Shown here piece after piece: positions 29,721 to 41,012 of a stretch of 59,458 bases of DNA. The stretch comes from Cellulomonas persica (lineage in GTDB: Bacteria > Actinomycetota > Actinomycetes > Actinomycetales > Cellulomonadaceae). Both the position numbers and the translations under genes were made by a program. Numbering within the stretch: the first letter of the stretch is position 1; the number at the start of each line of letters is the position of its first letter. Under the pieces are notes generated by a model that saw nothing but the letters and a program-made list of their open reading frames with translations, ran no database searches and had not been told where the DNA came from. Where the stretch lies: contig NZ_BJUA01000018.1 in assembly GCF_007989825.1 (NCBI RefSeq), positions 1 through 59,458 on the forward strand, given 5' to 3'.

Positions 29721-30341
29721 GTGCGCCTGTTCGCGGCGGTGTGGCCGCGCGACGAGGTCCTGGACCACCTGGACCTGACCCTCGCGAGCGTGCGCGGCGG
29801 TGCCGCGGGGCGGTCCGCGGACGTGCGGTGGTCGGCGCGCGAGACGTGGCACCTGACGACGTCGTTCTACGGCGAGGTCCCCGACGGTCTCGTCCCGGCG
29901 CTCGTCGACGCGCTGCGCGACGCGTGCGCCGACCTGACGCCGTACGAGCTGGCGCTGCGCGGCGCGGGCGTGTTCTCGCACCGCACGCTGTGGGTCGGGG
30001 CGACCGGTGGGCTGGCCGAGCACCGTGCGCTGACCGCGCGGTGTCGCGAGGCGGGCGCCGAGCTCGGGGTGCACGACGACGGCCGGGCGCGCGAGCGGCC
30101 GCACCTGACCATCGGGCGGGCGCGGCCGGGCAGCGGCCCGCCCCGCAGGCGCTCGTCCCGCCCGCGGGACTCGAGCCGCCTCGACGACGACCCGCTCGCG
30201 GGTCTCGTGCGCGCGCTGGCGGTCTACGAGGGACCCACCTGGCCGGTCGCCGAGGTGCTCGTCGTGGAGTCCACGCCGGGCGCCGGTCGAGGCGGCGGCC
30301 CGCTGTACCGCACGGTCGAGCGGGTCGGGCTCGGCCGCTGA
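29721..30341 (+). CDS. thpR: RNA 2',3'-cyclic phosphodiesterase (2'-5' RNA ligase family)
   Basis: 2H phosphoesterase with the two catalytic motifs HLTTSF near residue 44 and HLTIGR near 129. Family members hydrolyse RNA 2',3'-cyclic phosphates and were first named for in-vitro tRNA ligase activity. The N-terminus RLFAAVWP is typical. GTG start lies two bases after the methyltransferase stop, so the two RNA enzymes are likely co-expressed. 206 residues. Confidence 0.9.
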   Translation: MRLFAAVWPRDEVLDHLDLTLASVRGGAAGRSADVRWSARETWHLTTSFYGEVPDGLVPALVDALRDACADLTPYELALRGAGVFSHRTLWVGATGGLAEHRALTARCREAGAELGVHDDGRARERPHLTIGRARPGSGPPRRRSSRPRDSSRLDDDPLAGLVRALAVYEGPTWPVAEVLVVESTPGAGRGGGPLYRTVERVGLGR

Positions 30342-30423
30342 GCGGCGACCGGGCGCCGCGGTGCGGTGCGGTGCACGCCGAACGAGGTGGTGCCCGCCGC
30401 GTGCGGCGTGCCATGCTGGACGC

Positions 30424-31731
<1,308 letters not shown>

Positions 31732-31732
<1 letters not shown>

Positions 31733-34287
31733 TGCCTCGCGTTCCCCTGTCCTGGCTCGGCGAGCACGTCGAGCTCCCCGCGGACCTGACGGCCGCCCAG
31801 CTCGCGGCCGACCTCGTCAAGGTCGGTCTCGAGGAGGAGGCGGTGCACGCCGCGGCGGTGACGGGTCCGCTCGTCGTCGGACGCGTCGTCGAGCGCACGC
31901 CCGAGCCGCAGAAGAACGGCAAGACGATCAACTGGTGCCGCGTCGACGTCGGCCCGGCGCACAACGAGCCCGGCGGCACGCCGCGCGGGATCGTGTGCGG
32001 CGCGCACAACTTCGACGTGGGCGACCACGTCGTCGTCGCGCTGCCCGGTGCGGTGCTCCCCGGCCCGTTCCCGATCGCGTCGCGCAGGACGTACGGGCAC
32101 GTGTCCGACGGCATGATCTGCTCGGCGCGCGAGCTCGGCCTGGGCGAGGACCACTCCGGGATCATCGTGCTGAGCGAGATCGGCCTGGACGCGCCGGTCG
32201 GGACCGACGCGCGCGAGCTGCTCGGGCTCGGCGAGGAGGTCCTCGAGATCAACGTGACCCCGGACCGGGGCTACTGCTTCTCGATGCGCGGCGTCGCGCG
32301 GGAGTACGCGCACTCCACGGGCGCGACGTTCACCGACCCCGCGCTGCCCGAGCCCACCGACGTGCGCCCGGCCGGGTTCGCGGTCGAGATCGACGACGAC
32401 GCGCCCATCCACGGCGTGCCCGGGGCCGACCGGTTCGTCGCCCAGGTGGTCCGTGGCGTGCGCGCGAACGACCCGTCGCCGGCGTGGATGCAGCGTCGCC
32501 TGCAGCAGGCCGGCATGCGGCCGATCTCGCTCGCGGTCGACGTGACGAACTACGTGATGCTCGACCTGGGTCAGCCGCTGCACGCCTACGACCTCGCGAC
32601 GCTCACGGCACCGATCGTCGTGCGGCGTGCCCGCGCGGGCGAGAAGCTGCGTACGCTCGACGACCAGGTCCGCACCCTCGACCCGCAGGACCTGCTCATC
32701 ACCGACAGCCCGGACGGTCGCGGCTCGCGCCCGATCGGCCTGGCGGCGGTCATGGGTGGCGGCGAGACCGAGGTGAGCGCGTCCACGACCGACCTGCTCC
32801 TCGAGGCCGCGCACTTCGACCCGGTGAGCGTCGCGCGCACCGCGCGCCGGCACAAGCTACCGAGCGAGGCGAGCAAGCGGTTCGAGCGGGGCGTCGACCC
32901 GCGCCTGCCGCGCGTCGCGGTCGCCCGCGCCGCGGCGCTGCTCGTCGAGCACGGCGGCGGCACGGTGGACGCCGAGCTCACGGACGTGGACCGCACGACG
33001 CCGCCCGCCTCGATCGAGCTGGACCTGGACCACCCGGGCCGTCTGGTCGGCGTGCCGTACACGCACGACGAGGTCCGCGACGTGCTCACGCAGATCGGCG
33101 CATCCGTGCGCGACGCGCGGACCGGCGTCGCCGAGGTGACGCCGCCGACGTGGCGGCCCGACCTCACGGTCGCGGTGGACCTCGTCGAGGAGGTCGCGCG
33201 GCTGCGCGGCTACGACGCGATCCCGAGCGTGATCCCGCCGGCGCCCGCCGGCCTGGGGCTGACGTGGGCTCAGCGGGCCCGGCGCGCGATCGCGGACGCG
33301 CTCGCGGAGGCGGGTCTGGTCGAGGTGCTCTCCTACCCGTTCGTCGGGACCGAGCAGCTCGACGCCCTCGGCCTGCCCGACGACGACGAGCGGCGCCGCA
33401 CCGTGCGTCTGGTCAACCCGCTCTCGGACGCCCAGCCGCTCCTGCGCACGGATCTGCTCGTGACGCTGCTCGACACCGCGCGCCGCAACGTCGCGCGCGG
33501 CAACGTCGACGTGTGCGTGTACGAGATCGGGCTGGTGACCCGGCCCGTGGCCGGCTCCGGCGCGGCACCCGCGCTCCCGGGTGGTGTACGGCCGTCGCAG
33601 GAGGAGCTGGACGCGATCGCTGCGGCGGTCCCGCCGCAGCCGCGTCATGTGGCCGGCGTGCTCGCGGGCCGGGTCGAGCCCGCGGGTGTGTGGGGGCCGG
33701 GCCGTCGGGCCGACCACACGGACGCGATCGCCGCCGCGCAGCGTGTCGCTCAGGTCGCCGGGCTGCCCGTGCGGCTGGTCGCCGACGCCGAGCGCGCGCC
33801 GTGGCACCCGGGCCGGTGCGCGCGAGTCGAGACGCTCGACGGCGTCGTGCTCGGCTGGGCCGGTGAGCTGCACCCCAACGTGGTCGCGGCGCACGACCTG
33901 CCCGCGCGCGCCGCCGCGTTCGAGCTCGACCTCGACGCGGTGCTCGGCGCGGCGCCGACGGACGCGCTCCAGGCACGGGCGGTCTCGACCTTCCCCGTCG
34001 CGAAGGAGGACGTGGCGCTCGTCGTGCCGGCCGACGTGCCGGCGGCCGAGGTGCTCGACGCGGTGCGGACGGGCGCCGCGGCGAGCCCCGCGGGCGACGT
34101 CGTCGAGGACGTGCGGCTGTTCGACGTCTACGAGGGCGACCAGGTCCCGGCGGGCCACCGGTCGCTCGCGTTCGCGCTGCGGCTGCGTGCGGGGGACCGC
34201 ACGCTGACCGCGGCGGAGACGGCGGCGGTGCGTGACGCGGTGGTCGTCGAGGCCGCGGCGCGGTTCGGGGCGACGCTGCGCGCCTGA
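31732..34287 (+). CDS. pheT: Phenylalanine--tRNA ligase beta subunit
   Basis: Recognises tRNA-Phe and edits misacylated Tyr. The N-terminal EMAP/tRNA-binding domain is near residues 40-150 (VVGRVVERTPEPQKNGKTI). The B3/B4 editing domain follows with NYVMLDLGQPLHAYDL, then the B5 domain, and the catalytic-like domain, ending with an anticodon-binding ferredoxin-like domain (VSTFPVAKEDVALVV ... HRSLAFALRLRAGDRTLT). 851 residues, normal. Start overlaps the pheS stop (TGATG), giving tight coupling. Confidence 0.98.
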
Positions 34288-34321
34288 TCCGCGCTCGGCC
34301 ACCGGCTCGACCCGCCAGTCC

Positions 34322-34376
34322 GCACGAGGCCTCCGGGCCGGGACCCGACACGGTCCCAGCCCGGGGGGCCTCGTGC
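34322..34376 (+). terminator. Terminator after pheST
   Basis: A long branched hairpin: outer stem GCACGAGGCC / GGCCTCGTGC, inner stem CCGGGC..GGGACC / GGTCCC.GCCCGG with loop CGACAC. It ends the pheST transcript and isolates it from the nuclease gene. Confidence 0.85.
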
Positions 34377-34385
34377 GTCTCGGGA

Positions 34386-34418
34386 GTTCACCGCATCGTT
34401 ACTGACGAGTAGTTGCGA
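34386..34418 (+). promoter_or_regulatory. PHO-box-like direct repeats upstream of the secreted nuclease
   Basis: GTTCACC (34386-34392), GTTACTG (34398-34404) and GTTGCGA (34412-34418) form degenerate direct repeats with 12- and 14-bp periods in an AT-richer patch. The first is identical to the half-site of Streptomyces PhoP boxes as I recall it; the others are poor matches. Regulation by phosphate starvation is only a hypothesis. Confidence 0.25.
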
Positions 34419-34498
34419 CATTTCGGACCGGGCGGGAAGGTGAGCGGTGGCTGCTCACCCCGCGGCCAGGTTGTGTTCCCCGATGAAGGAGAGCCCCC

Positions 34499-37400
34499 GT
34501 GCGTCCTGGCAACCGATCGTTCACCGGGGGCCTCGCCGCCCTCGCCGTCGTGCTCGCGAGCTCGGTGGTCGCCGCCGCCCCCGCGACCGCCGCCGTCTCG
34601 CCGACGGCTCCCGTCGTGATCAACGAGGTCTACGGCGGTGGGGGCAACAGCGGGGCCCCGATCCTGCGGGACTTCGTCGAGCTGTACAACGTGAGCGACG
34701 AGCCGGTGAGCCTCGCCGGATGGTCGATCCAGTACGGGTCGTCCACGGGCACCGTGGGGAACGGGGGCCTCGTCACCGCGCTGTCGGGCACGATCCAGCC
34801 GCACGACTTCTTCCTCGTCGGCCAGGCCACGGGGGCCGGGACGCAGGCCGACATCGAGACCGACCTCAACGGCACGATCGCCATGGGCGCGGCCGCGGGC
34901 AAGGTCGCCCTGTCGTCGTCCACGACGGCGCTCGGCTGCACCAGCGCGACACGCTGCGCGACGATCGACGCCGTCGTCGACTTCGTCGGGTACGGCGCGG
35001 CCACCAACGACTTCGCGGGCACCGGCCCGACGAGCAACCTGTCGGCCACCACGTCGGCGTCGCGGTCGGCCGAGCACGGCAACACCGCCGACAACGCGGC
35101 CGACTTCACGGTCGGCGCGCCGAGCCCGCAGAAGTCGGACGGGGACGGCGACCCGGACCCCGAGGACCCGTCGGTGCTGGCGATCGCGCAGATCCAGGGC
35201 ACCGGTGACACCTCGCCGTACGTCGGGAAGACCGTGACCACGCAGGGCGTCGTGACGGCCGCGTACCCGACCGGCGGGCGTAACGGCTACGTGATCCAGA
35301 CCGCCGGGACGGGCGGGACGTTGGGGGAGCGCACCGCGTCCGACGGCCTGTTCGTCTTCTCCTCGAGCACCGACGACCTCGTGGCGATCGGTGACGAGGT
35401 CACGGTCACCGGCGCGGTCAGCGAGTTCAACGGGCTGACCGAGATCACGGTCACGAGCGCGGCGGGCCTCGAGGTCCTCGACTCCGACGCGACGGTGACC
35501 CCGCTGACGGGCGCCTGGCCGGCGACCGCGGCGGCGCGCGAGTCGATCGAGTCGATGCTGTTCGCCCCGAGCGGCGACCTGACGGTCTCGAACACCTTCT
35601 CGACGAACCAGTACGGCGAGGTCGGCCTCGCGACGGGTACCACGCCGCTGCTGCAGTGGACCGAGGTCGCCGACCCGCAGGACACCGCCGCGATCCAGGC
35701 CGTCAAGGACGACAACGCCGCTCGCGGCGTCGTGCTCGACGACGGCGCGACGACGAACTACCTCTCGTCGGCCAACCAGGCGCTCGTGCCGCCGTACGTG
35801 TCCCTGACGAACCCGGTGCGCGTCGGCGCTGCCGTCACGTTCGACGAGCCGGTCGTCGTCACCTACGTCAACAACGCGTGGAAGCTCGACCCGACCCGGC
35901 CGCTCGGCGGCCCGACGGACGGGCCCGTGACGTTCGAGAACACGCGCACCGAGCGGCCGCGCGACGTCGGCGGCGACCTGACGGTCGCGTCGTTCAACGT
36001 CCTCAACTACTTCACGACGCTCGGTGCGACGACGTCCGGCTGCGTGCCGTACACCGACCGCACCGGCGACCCCGTCACGGTGAACACCGGGTGCGACCCG
36101 CGCGGCGCGTGGGACCCGGACGACCTGGCGCGTCAGCAGGCCAAGATCGTCACCGCGATCAACGACCTGGACGCCGACGTCGTCGGGCTGCTCGAGATCG
36201 AGAACTCCCTGGTCGTCGACGGCGTCGCCGACGAGGCGCTGAGCACGCTGGTCGACGCGCTGAACGCGGCGGCGGGCAGTGAGAAGTGGGCGTTCGTACC
36301 GTCGTCGGCCGAGCTGCCCGACCCCGACACGATGGATGTCATCTCGAACGCGCTCATCTACCAGCCGGCCGCGGTGTCGCGCGTGGGCGAGTCGCGCGCG
36401 CTCGGGACGTTGTCCGACGCCGGTGAGCCGTTCGACAACGCGCGCGAGCCTCTCGCGCAGGCCTTCGAGCCCGTCGGCGGCGGCGAGCCGGTGCTCGTCG
36501 CGGTCAACCACTTCAAGTCCAAGGGCTCGGCGGGTCCGCTGCCCGGCGACGAGGACCAGGGCGACGGGCAGGGCGCGTCGAACGCGTCACGCGTCGCGCA
36601 GGCGACCGCGCTGCGCGACTGGGTCGCGGACATCCAGGGTGACGTCGAGGCGGTCGCGCTCGTCGGGGACTTCAACTCCTACACGCTCGAGGATCCGCTC
36701 GAGGTGCTGTACGACGCGGGCTACACCGACGCGGCCGCCGAGCTCGCGCCGGGGGAGTACTCGTACTCGTTCGGCGGGCTGTCGGGGTCGCTCGACCACG
36801 TGCTGCTCAACGACGCGGCGCTCGAGCGCGCCACGGGAGCGGACATCTGGGAGATCAACGCCGAGGAGTCCATCGCGCTCGAGTACAGCCGGTACAACTA
36901 CCACGGCGCGCTGTTCTACTCCGGCGACGAGTACCGCTCGTCGGACCACGACCCGGTGATCGTCGGGCTGGGTGCCGGTGAGCAGGCGGGCGGTCCGCTC
37001 GACCTGACGTTCCTCAACATCAACGACTACCACGGCCGCATCGAGTCGGTGACGACCGCCGGTGTCACGTCGTCGAACACGGTGAAGTTCGCCGGGACCG
37101 TCGAGAAGCTCCGGGCGGAGGCGACCGGACCGGTCGCGTTCCTGTCCGCGGGCGACAACATCGGTGCGTCCCTGTTCGCGTCCGCGGTCCAGCAGGACCA
37201 GCCGACGATCGACGTGCTCAACGCGCTCGAGCTGGCGGCCTCCGCGGTCGGCAACCACGAGTTCGACCAGGGCTACGCCGACCTGACCGACCGGGTGATC
37301 GGCCCGGACGGCGACCGCAACGCGCAGTGGGACTACCTCGGCGCGAACGTCTACCTCGACGGCACGACGACGCCCGCGCTCGACGAGTACACGACGTTCG

Positions 37401-39868
37401 ACATGGACGGCGTGACCGTCGCGGTGATCGGCGCGGTCACCGAGGAGACCCCGGCGCTCGTGACACCCGCGGGCATCGCGAACCTCGACTTCGGGGACCC
37501 CGTCGAGGCGGTCAACCGCGTCGCGGCGCAGCTCACGGACGGTGACGAGAGCAACGGCGAGGCCGACGTCATCGTCGCCGAGTACCACGAGGGTGCGGGC
37601 TCGGGCACGCCCGACGGCTCGACGCTCGAGGAGGAGGTCGCCGCGGGCGGCGCGTTCGCCGAGATCGTCACCGAGACCTCGGCCGCGGTGGACGTGATCT
37701 TCACGGGCCACACCCACAAGCAGTACGCGTGGGCGGGCGCGGTGCCCGGCGTCGCCGGCAAGACGCGTCCGATCCTGCAGACGGGTTCGTACGGCGAGTT
37801 CCTCGGCAAGGTCGTGCTGCGGTACGACCCGGCGACCGACGAGGTGCTGTCGCACACCGAGGAGAACGTCGCGCGCGTCACCACCGCGGACGCGACGCTG
37901 ATCGCGACCTACCCGCGCGTCGCGCAGGTCAAGCAGATCGTCGACGAGGCGATCGCGTACGCCGACGTGATCGGTCGCGAGCCCGTGGGTTCGGTCACGG
38001 CCGACATCACGACGGCCTACACGGGCGGCTCGTACGTCGACGGCGTGTACGTGGGCCCGGGCCCGCTGCCGTCGACCGGGCGCGACGACCGCGCGAGCGA
38101 GTCGACGCTCGGCAACCTCGTCGCGAACGCGCTGCGGGACACGCTCGCCGACGAGCGCCTGGGTGGCGCCCAGATCGGCGTGGTCAACCCGGGCGGTCTG
38201 CGCAACGAGCTGTACTACGCGAAGTCGGGGGCCGAGGAGACGGACGGGATCGTCACGTACGCCGAGGCGAACGCGGTGCTGCCGTTCGCGAACAACCTCT
38301 GGACCACGACGCTGACGGGTGCCCAGCTGCTCACGATGCTCAACCAGCAGTGGCAGCGCGACGCCAACGGCAACGTGCCGTCGCGTGCGTACCTGCAGCT
38401 CGGCCTCTCGGACAACGTGTCGTACACGTACGACGCGACCCTGCCGGAGGGCAGCCGCATCACGTCCGTGACGATCGACGGCGAGCCGCTCGATCCCGAG
38501 GCGGACTACCGGGTCGGCACGTTCTCGTTCCTCGCGACGGGTGGCGACAACTTCCGGGTGTTCACGGAGGGCTCCGACACGCGCGACTCGGGTCTGGTCG
38601 ACCGCGACGCGTGGATCGCGTTCCTCGAGTCGCACCCGGACCTGTCGCCCGACTTCGCGCGGCACGCGGTCGCCGTGTCGGACCTGCCGTCCACGGTGTC
38701 CGCCCGCGACTCGGTCTCGTTCGGCGTGTCCCACCTCGACCTCACGAGCCTGGGCTCCCCGCAGAACACGAGCCTCGACATCCGCCTCGACGGGGAGTCG
38801 ATCGGCGAGGTCGCGGTCAGCGACGGCGCCGCCACGGTCGCGTTCCAGGTCCCGGTCGGGACCGCGGCGGGTGCGCACGAGCTGACGCTCGTCGCGGACC
38901 CGAGCGGCACGACGGTGCACATCCCGCTGACCGTCGAGGCGGCGACCCCGACCACGACGGTGCTCACGATGACCGGTGACCCGGTCGCCGGCGCGACGCA
39001 GACGCTGCACGCGGCCGTCTCGCCCGAGGCCGCCGTGGGGACCGTGACGTTCGTGGACGGCACGGCCTGGCTCGGCACGGTCGCGGTCCGGGCTGGCGTG
39101 GCGACGCTCGACGTCGAGCTCACGGCGGGCGCCCACGACCTGCGCGCCGTGTTCACCCCGACCGACGACCGGCACGACGGGTCCACGGGGACGCTGTCGG
39201 TGACGATCGTGCGGACGTCGTCGTCCACCACGGTGCTCCAGGTCACGCCGCACAAGGTCGCATTCGGCGGGCAGGTCACGGCGAAGGTCACGGTGAAGGC
39301 CGAGGGGGCTGTGCCCACGGGCGTCGTCCAGATCCGTGACGGCCACGACGTGCTGGCGGTCGGGACGCTCGTGCCCGCGGGCCCCGGCACCGCGAAGCCG
39401 GGACCGGGCAGGCCCAAGCCGTCCACCGCGACGGCGACCGTCGTGCTGCCGCGCACGATCGCGGTCGGCACGCACTCGCTGACCGCCGTCTACGGGGGTG
39501 GCGCGGGCGTCACGGCGTCGACCTCGAAGCCGGTCACGCTGACCGTGACGAAGGCGCGTCCGAAGGTCACGATGGCCACCCCGAGCTGGACGGTGACGAA
39601 GGGCAGCACGCCGGTCATCACGGTCACGGTCACCGGAGCCCCGGGAGCGCCGGCGCCGACCGGGAAGGTCGCGCTCGAGGTCGGGCGCACCACGTACCGG
39701 GGCACGCTCAGCGACGGCACTGCGACGTTCACGCTCGGGGCGGTGACGGAGTCGGTCAAGGTCACCGCGACCTACGCCGGTGACGACGGCTACGCGTCGG
39801 CGTCCGCGCACGAGCGGCTCGAGGTCGACCGCAAGGGCGGTCCGCCGCACCCGAAGCCCAAGCCCTGA
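34499..39868 (+). CDS. Secreted ExeM/NucH-type nuclease fused to a 5'-nucleotidase
   Basis: 1789 residues; GTG start seven bases after AAGGAG. The signal peptide (about 1-32) ends near APATAA. Domains by position: a lamin-tail domain (about 36-165, VVINEVYGGGGNSGAPILRD); an OB-like domain (about 226-330); an endonuclease/exonuclease/phosphatase domain (about 490-830, LTVASFNVLNYF, GLLEIENS, VALVGDFNSY, SSDHDPVIVGL). Next is a calcineurin-type 5'-nucleotidase (about 835-1150, LTFLNINDYHGRIE, SAVGNHEFDQG, FTGHTHKQYAW) with its C-terminal substrate domain (about 1160-1400). Three Ig-like domains follow (about 1483-1780), then the tail HPKPKP. No sortase motif. It probably degrades extracellular DNA and dephosphorylates the nucleotides. 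Followed by a strong terminator, so monocistronic. Confidence 0.93.
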   Translation: MRPGNRSFTGGLAALAVVLASSVVAAAPATAAVSPTAPVVINEVYGGGGNSGAPILRDFVELYNVSDEPVSLAGWSIQYGSSTGTVGNGGLVTALSGTIQPHDFFLVGQATGAGTQADIETDLNGTIAMGAAAGKVALSSSTTALGCTSATRCATIDAVVDFVGYGAATNDFAGTGPTSNLSATTSASRSAEHGNTADNAADFTVGAPSPQKSDGDGDPDPEDPSVLAIAQIQGTGDTSPYVGKTVTTQGVVTAAYPTGGRNGYVIQTAGTGGTLGERTASDGLFVFSSSTDDLVAIGDEVTVTGAVSEFNGLTEITVTSAAGLEVLDSDATVTPLTGAWPATAAARESIESMLFAPSGDLTVSNTFSTNQYGEVGLATGTTPLLQWTEVADPQDTAAIQAVKDDNAARGVVLDDGATTNYLSSANQALVPPYVSLTNPVRVGAAVTFDEPVVVTYVNNAWKLDPTRPLGGPTDGPVTFENTRTERPRDVGGDLTVASFNVLNYFTTLGATTSGCVPYTDRTGDPVTVNTGCDPRGAWDPDDLARQQAKIVTAINDLDADVVGLLEIENSLVVDGVADEALSTLVDALNAAAGSEKWAFVPSSAELPDPDTMDVISNALIYQPAAVSRVGESRALGTLSDAGEPFDNAREPLAQAFEPVGGGEPVLVAVNHFKSKGSAGPLPGDEDQGDGQGASNASRVAQATALRDWVADIQGDVEAVALVGDFNSYTLEDPLEVLYDAGYTDAAAELAPGEYSYSFGGLSGSLDHVLLNDAALERATGADIWEINAEESIALEYSRYNYHGALFYSGDEYRSSDHDPVIVGLGAGEQAGGPLDLTFLNINDYHGRIESVTTAGVTSSNTVKFAGTVEKLRAEATGPVAFLSAGDNIGASLFASAVQQDQPTIDVLNALELAASAVGNHEFDQGYADLTDRVIGPDGDRNAQWDYLGANVYLDGTTTPALDEYTTFDMDGVTVAVIGAVTEETPALVTPAGIANLDFGDPVEAVNRVAAQLTDGDESNGEADVIVAEYHEGAGSGTPDGSTLEEEVAAGGAFAEIVTETSAAVDVIFTGHTHKQYAWAGAVPGVAGKTRPILQTGSYGEFLGKVVLRYDPATDEVLSHTEENVARVTTADATLIATYPRVAQVKQIVDEAIAYADVIGREPVGSVTADITTAYTGGSYVDGVYVGPGPLPSTGRDDRASESTLGNLVANALRDTLADERLGGAQIGVVNPGGLRNELYYAKSGAEETDGIVTYAEANAVLPFANNLWTTTLTGAQLLTMLNQQWQRDANGNVPSRAYLQLGLSDNVSYTYDATLPEGSRITSVTIDGEPLDPEADYRVGTFSFLATGGDNFRVFTEGSDTRDSGLVDRDAWIAFLESHPDLSPDFARHAVAVSDLPSTVSARDSVSFGVSHLDLTSLGSPQNTSLDIRLDGESIGEVAVSDGAATVAFQVPVGTAAGAHELTLVADPSGTTVHIPLTVEAATPTTTVLTMTGDPVAGATQTLHAAVSPEAAVGTVTFVDGTAWLGTVAVRAGVATLDVELTAGAHDLRAVFTPTDDRHDGSTGTLSVTIVRTSSSTTVLQVTPHKVAFGGQVTAKVTVKAEGAVPTGVVQIRDGHDVLAVGTLVPAGPGTAKPGPGRPKPSTATATVVLPRTIAVGTHSLTAVYGGGAGVTASTSKPVTLTVTKARPKVTMATPSWTVTKGSTPVITVTVTGAPGAPAPTGKVALEVGRTTYRGTLSDGTATFTLGAVTESVKVTATYAGDDGYASASAHERLEVDRKGGPPHPKPKP

Positions 39869-39877
39869 CCTCACCAC

Positions 39878-39920
39878 CCGAAGGGCGCCCGACCGGAGAC
39901 CCCGGCCGGGCGCCCTTCGG
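39878..39920 (+). terminator. Terminator after the secreted nuclease
   Basis: A perfect 14-bp stem CCGAAGGGCGCCCG / CGGGCGCCCTTCGG, ten bases after the stop codon, with further CCGG/CCGG pairing in the loop. Confidence 0.88.
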
Positions 39921-39972
39921 CGTGCCGTCCCACTGGGCGGTCGAGGGGCGGACGGACGGGTCGCGGCAGCGC

Positions 39973-39978
39973 TAGCCT
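39973..39978 (+). promoter_or_regulatory. -10 element of the thi operon
   Basis: TAGCCT would start transcription near 39985, only a few bases before the riboswitch begins. Confidence 0.5.
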
Positions 39979-39986
39979 GACCGCAC

Positions 39987-40065
39987 TGACACGGGGTGCC
40001 CTGCTCGCAGGGCTGAGATCACACCCGCCGAACCTGATCTAGTTCGTACTAGCGAAGGGATGTCA
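39987..40065 (+). ncRNA. TPP riboswitch (THI element)
   Basis: Conserved thiamine pyrophosphate aptamer: closing stem GACA (39988-39991) / TGTC (40061-40064), ACGGGGTGCC, GGCTGAGATCACACCC in the pyrimidine-sensing arm, and CCGAACCTGATCTAGTT with the final AGCGAAGGGATG. The AAGGGA at the 3' end is also the probable ribosome site of thiM, so bound TPP should hide it and block translation initiation. It controls thiM-thiE-thiD/tenA. Confidence 0.96.
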
Positions 40066-40067
40066 TC

Positions 40068-41012
40068 GTGATGACGTCTGCCGTCCCCCTGCGCGCCACC
40101 ACCGCGCGACCCGCCATGCGGAGCGCGACCCTCGCCGACGACGCCGCGGCCGCTCTGGTCGCCGTCCGGGAGCGCGCCCCACTGGTCCAGTGCCTGACGA
40201 ACGAGGTCACGACGAACCTCGTCGCCAACGCCCTGCTGGCGATCGGCGCGTCACCCGCGATGGCGGCCGTGCCGGGCGAGGCGGAGCAGCTCGCGGCCGT
40301 CGCCGGCGGCCTGCTCGTGAACCTCGGCACGCCCGGACCCGACCAGCGCGCGTGCGTCGAGCCGACCGTGACGACCGCACTGCGGGCGGGCGTGCCGTGG
40401 GTGCTCGACCCGGTGGCCGTCGGTGTGCTGTCGGTGCGGACGCGCCTCGCGGAGGACCTGCTCGCGGCCCGCCCGGCCGTCGTGCGGGGGAACGCGAGCG
40501 AGGTGCGTGCGCTCGCGGGCCTGCGTTCGTCCGGCCGCGGGGTCGACGCGCTGGACACGGTCGACGCCGCCTACGCCGCGGCCGTGCGGGTCTCGCGTGC
40601 GACGGGAGGTGCCGTGGCGGTGTCGGGTCCGACCGACCTCGTCGTGGCGGGCGACGTCGCCGTCCGGGTCGAGGCCGGCGACCCGCTGCTGACCTCGGTC
40701 ACGGGGGCGGGCTGCGCGCTGGGCGGTCTCGTCGCCGCGTTCGCCGCGGTGACGGACCCGATCACCGCGGCGGTCGGGGCGTCGCTCGCGCTGGGGATCG
40801 CCGCCGAGCGAGCCAGGGCGCTCGCGCGCGGGCCGGCGTCGTTCCAGGTGGCGCTCCTCGACGAGCTGCACCTGCTGCGGGGAGAGGACCTCGAGGCCGC
40901 CGGCGAGCGGCTCACCGTCGACAGCGTCGCGGCCCGACCGGCGGGTGAGGCCGTGGAGGGCGCCCCGGCCGGCGGCTCGACGGGTCGTCACGTCCCGGGG
41001 GCGCGGTCATGA
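40068..41012 (+). CDS. thiM: Hydroxyethylthiazole kinase
   Basis: Phosphorylates 4-methyl-5-(2-hydroxyethyl)thiazole in thiamine salvage. Ribokinase-like fold: PLVQCLTNEVTTNLVANALLA and SPAMAAVPGEAEQ near the N-terminus, VLDPVAVGV, RGNASEV, and the catalytic-cysteine motif SVTGAGCALGG. The start may be GTG 40068 or ATG 40071, both directly after the riboswitch. 314 residues with a longer than usual C-terminal tail. Four-base overlap with thiE. Confidence 0.95.
   Translation: MMTSAVPLRATTARPAMRSATLADDAAAALVAVRERAPLVQCLTNEVTTNLVANALLAIGASPAMAAVPGEAEQLAAVAGGLLVNLGTPGPDQRACVEPTVTTALRAGVPWVLDPVAVGVLSVRTRLAEDLLAARPAVVRGNASEVRALAGLRSSGRGVDALDTVDAAYAAAVRVSRATGGAVAVSGPTDLVVAGDVAVRVEAGDPLLTSVTGAGCALGGLVAAFAAVTDPITAAVGASLALGIAAERARALARGPASFQVALLDELHLLRGEDLEAAGERLTVDSVAARPAGEAVEGAPAGGSTGRHVPGARS

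Noticed and set aside
36587..39877. A 1096-codon open frame on the minus strand antisense to the nuclease gene
   Set aside because: It is a high-GC shadow frame, rich in Arg, Asp, Val and His with no domain, and the plus-strand gene is unambiguous. The same applies to minus-strand frames at 1057-2946, 10423-12447 and 56404-59103.
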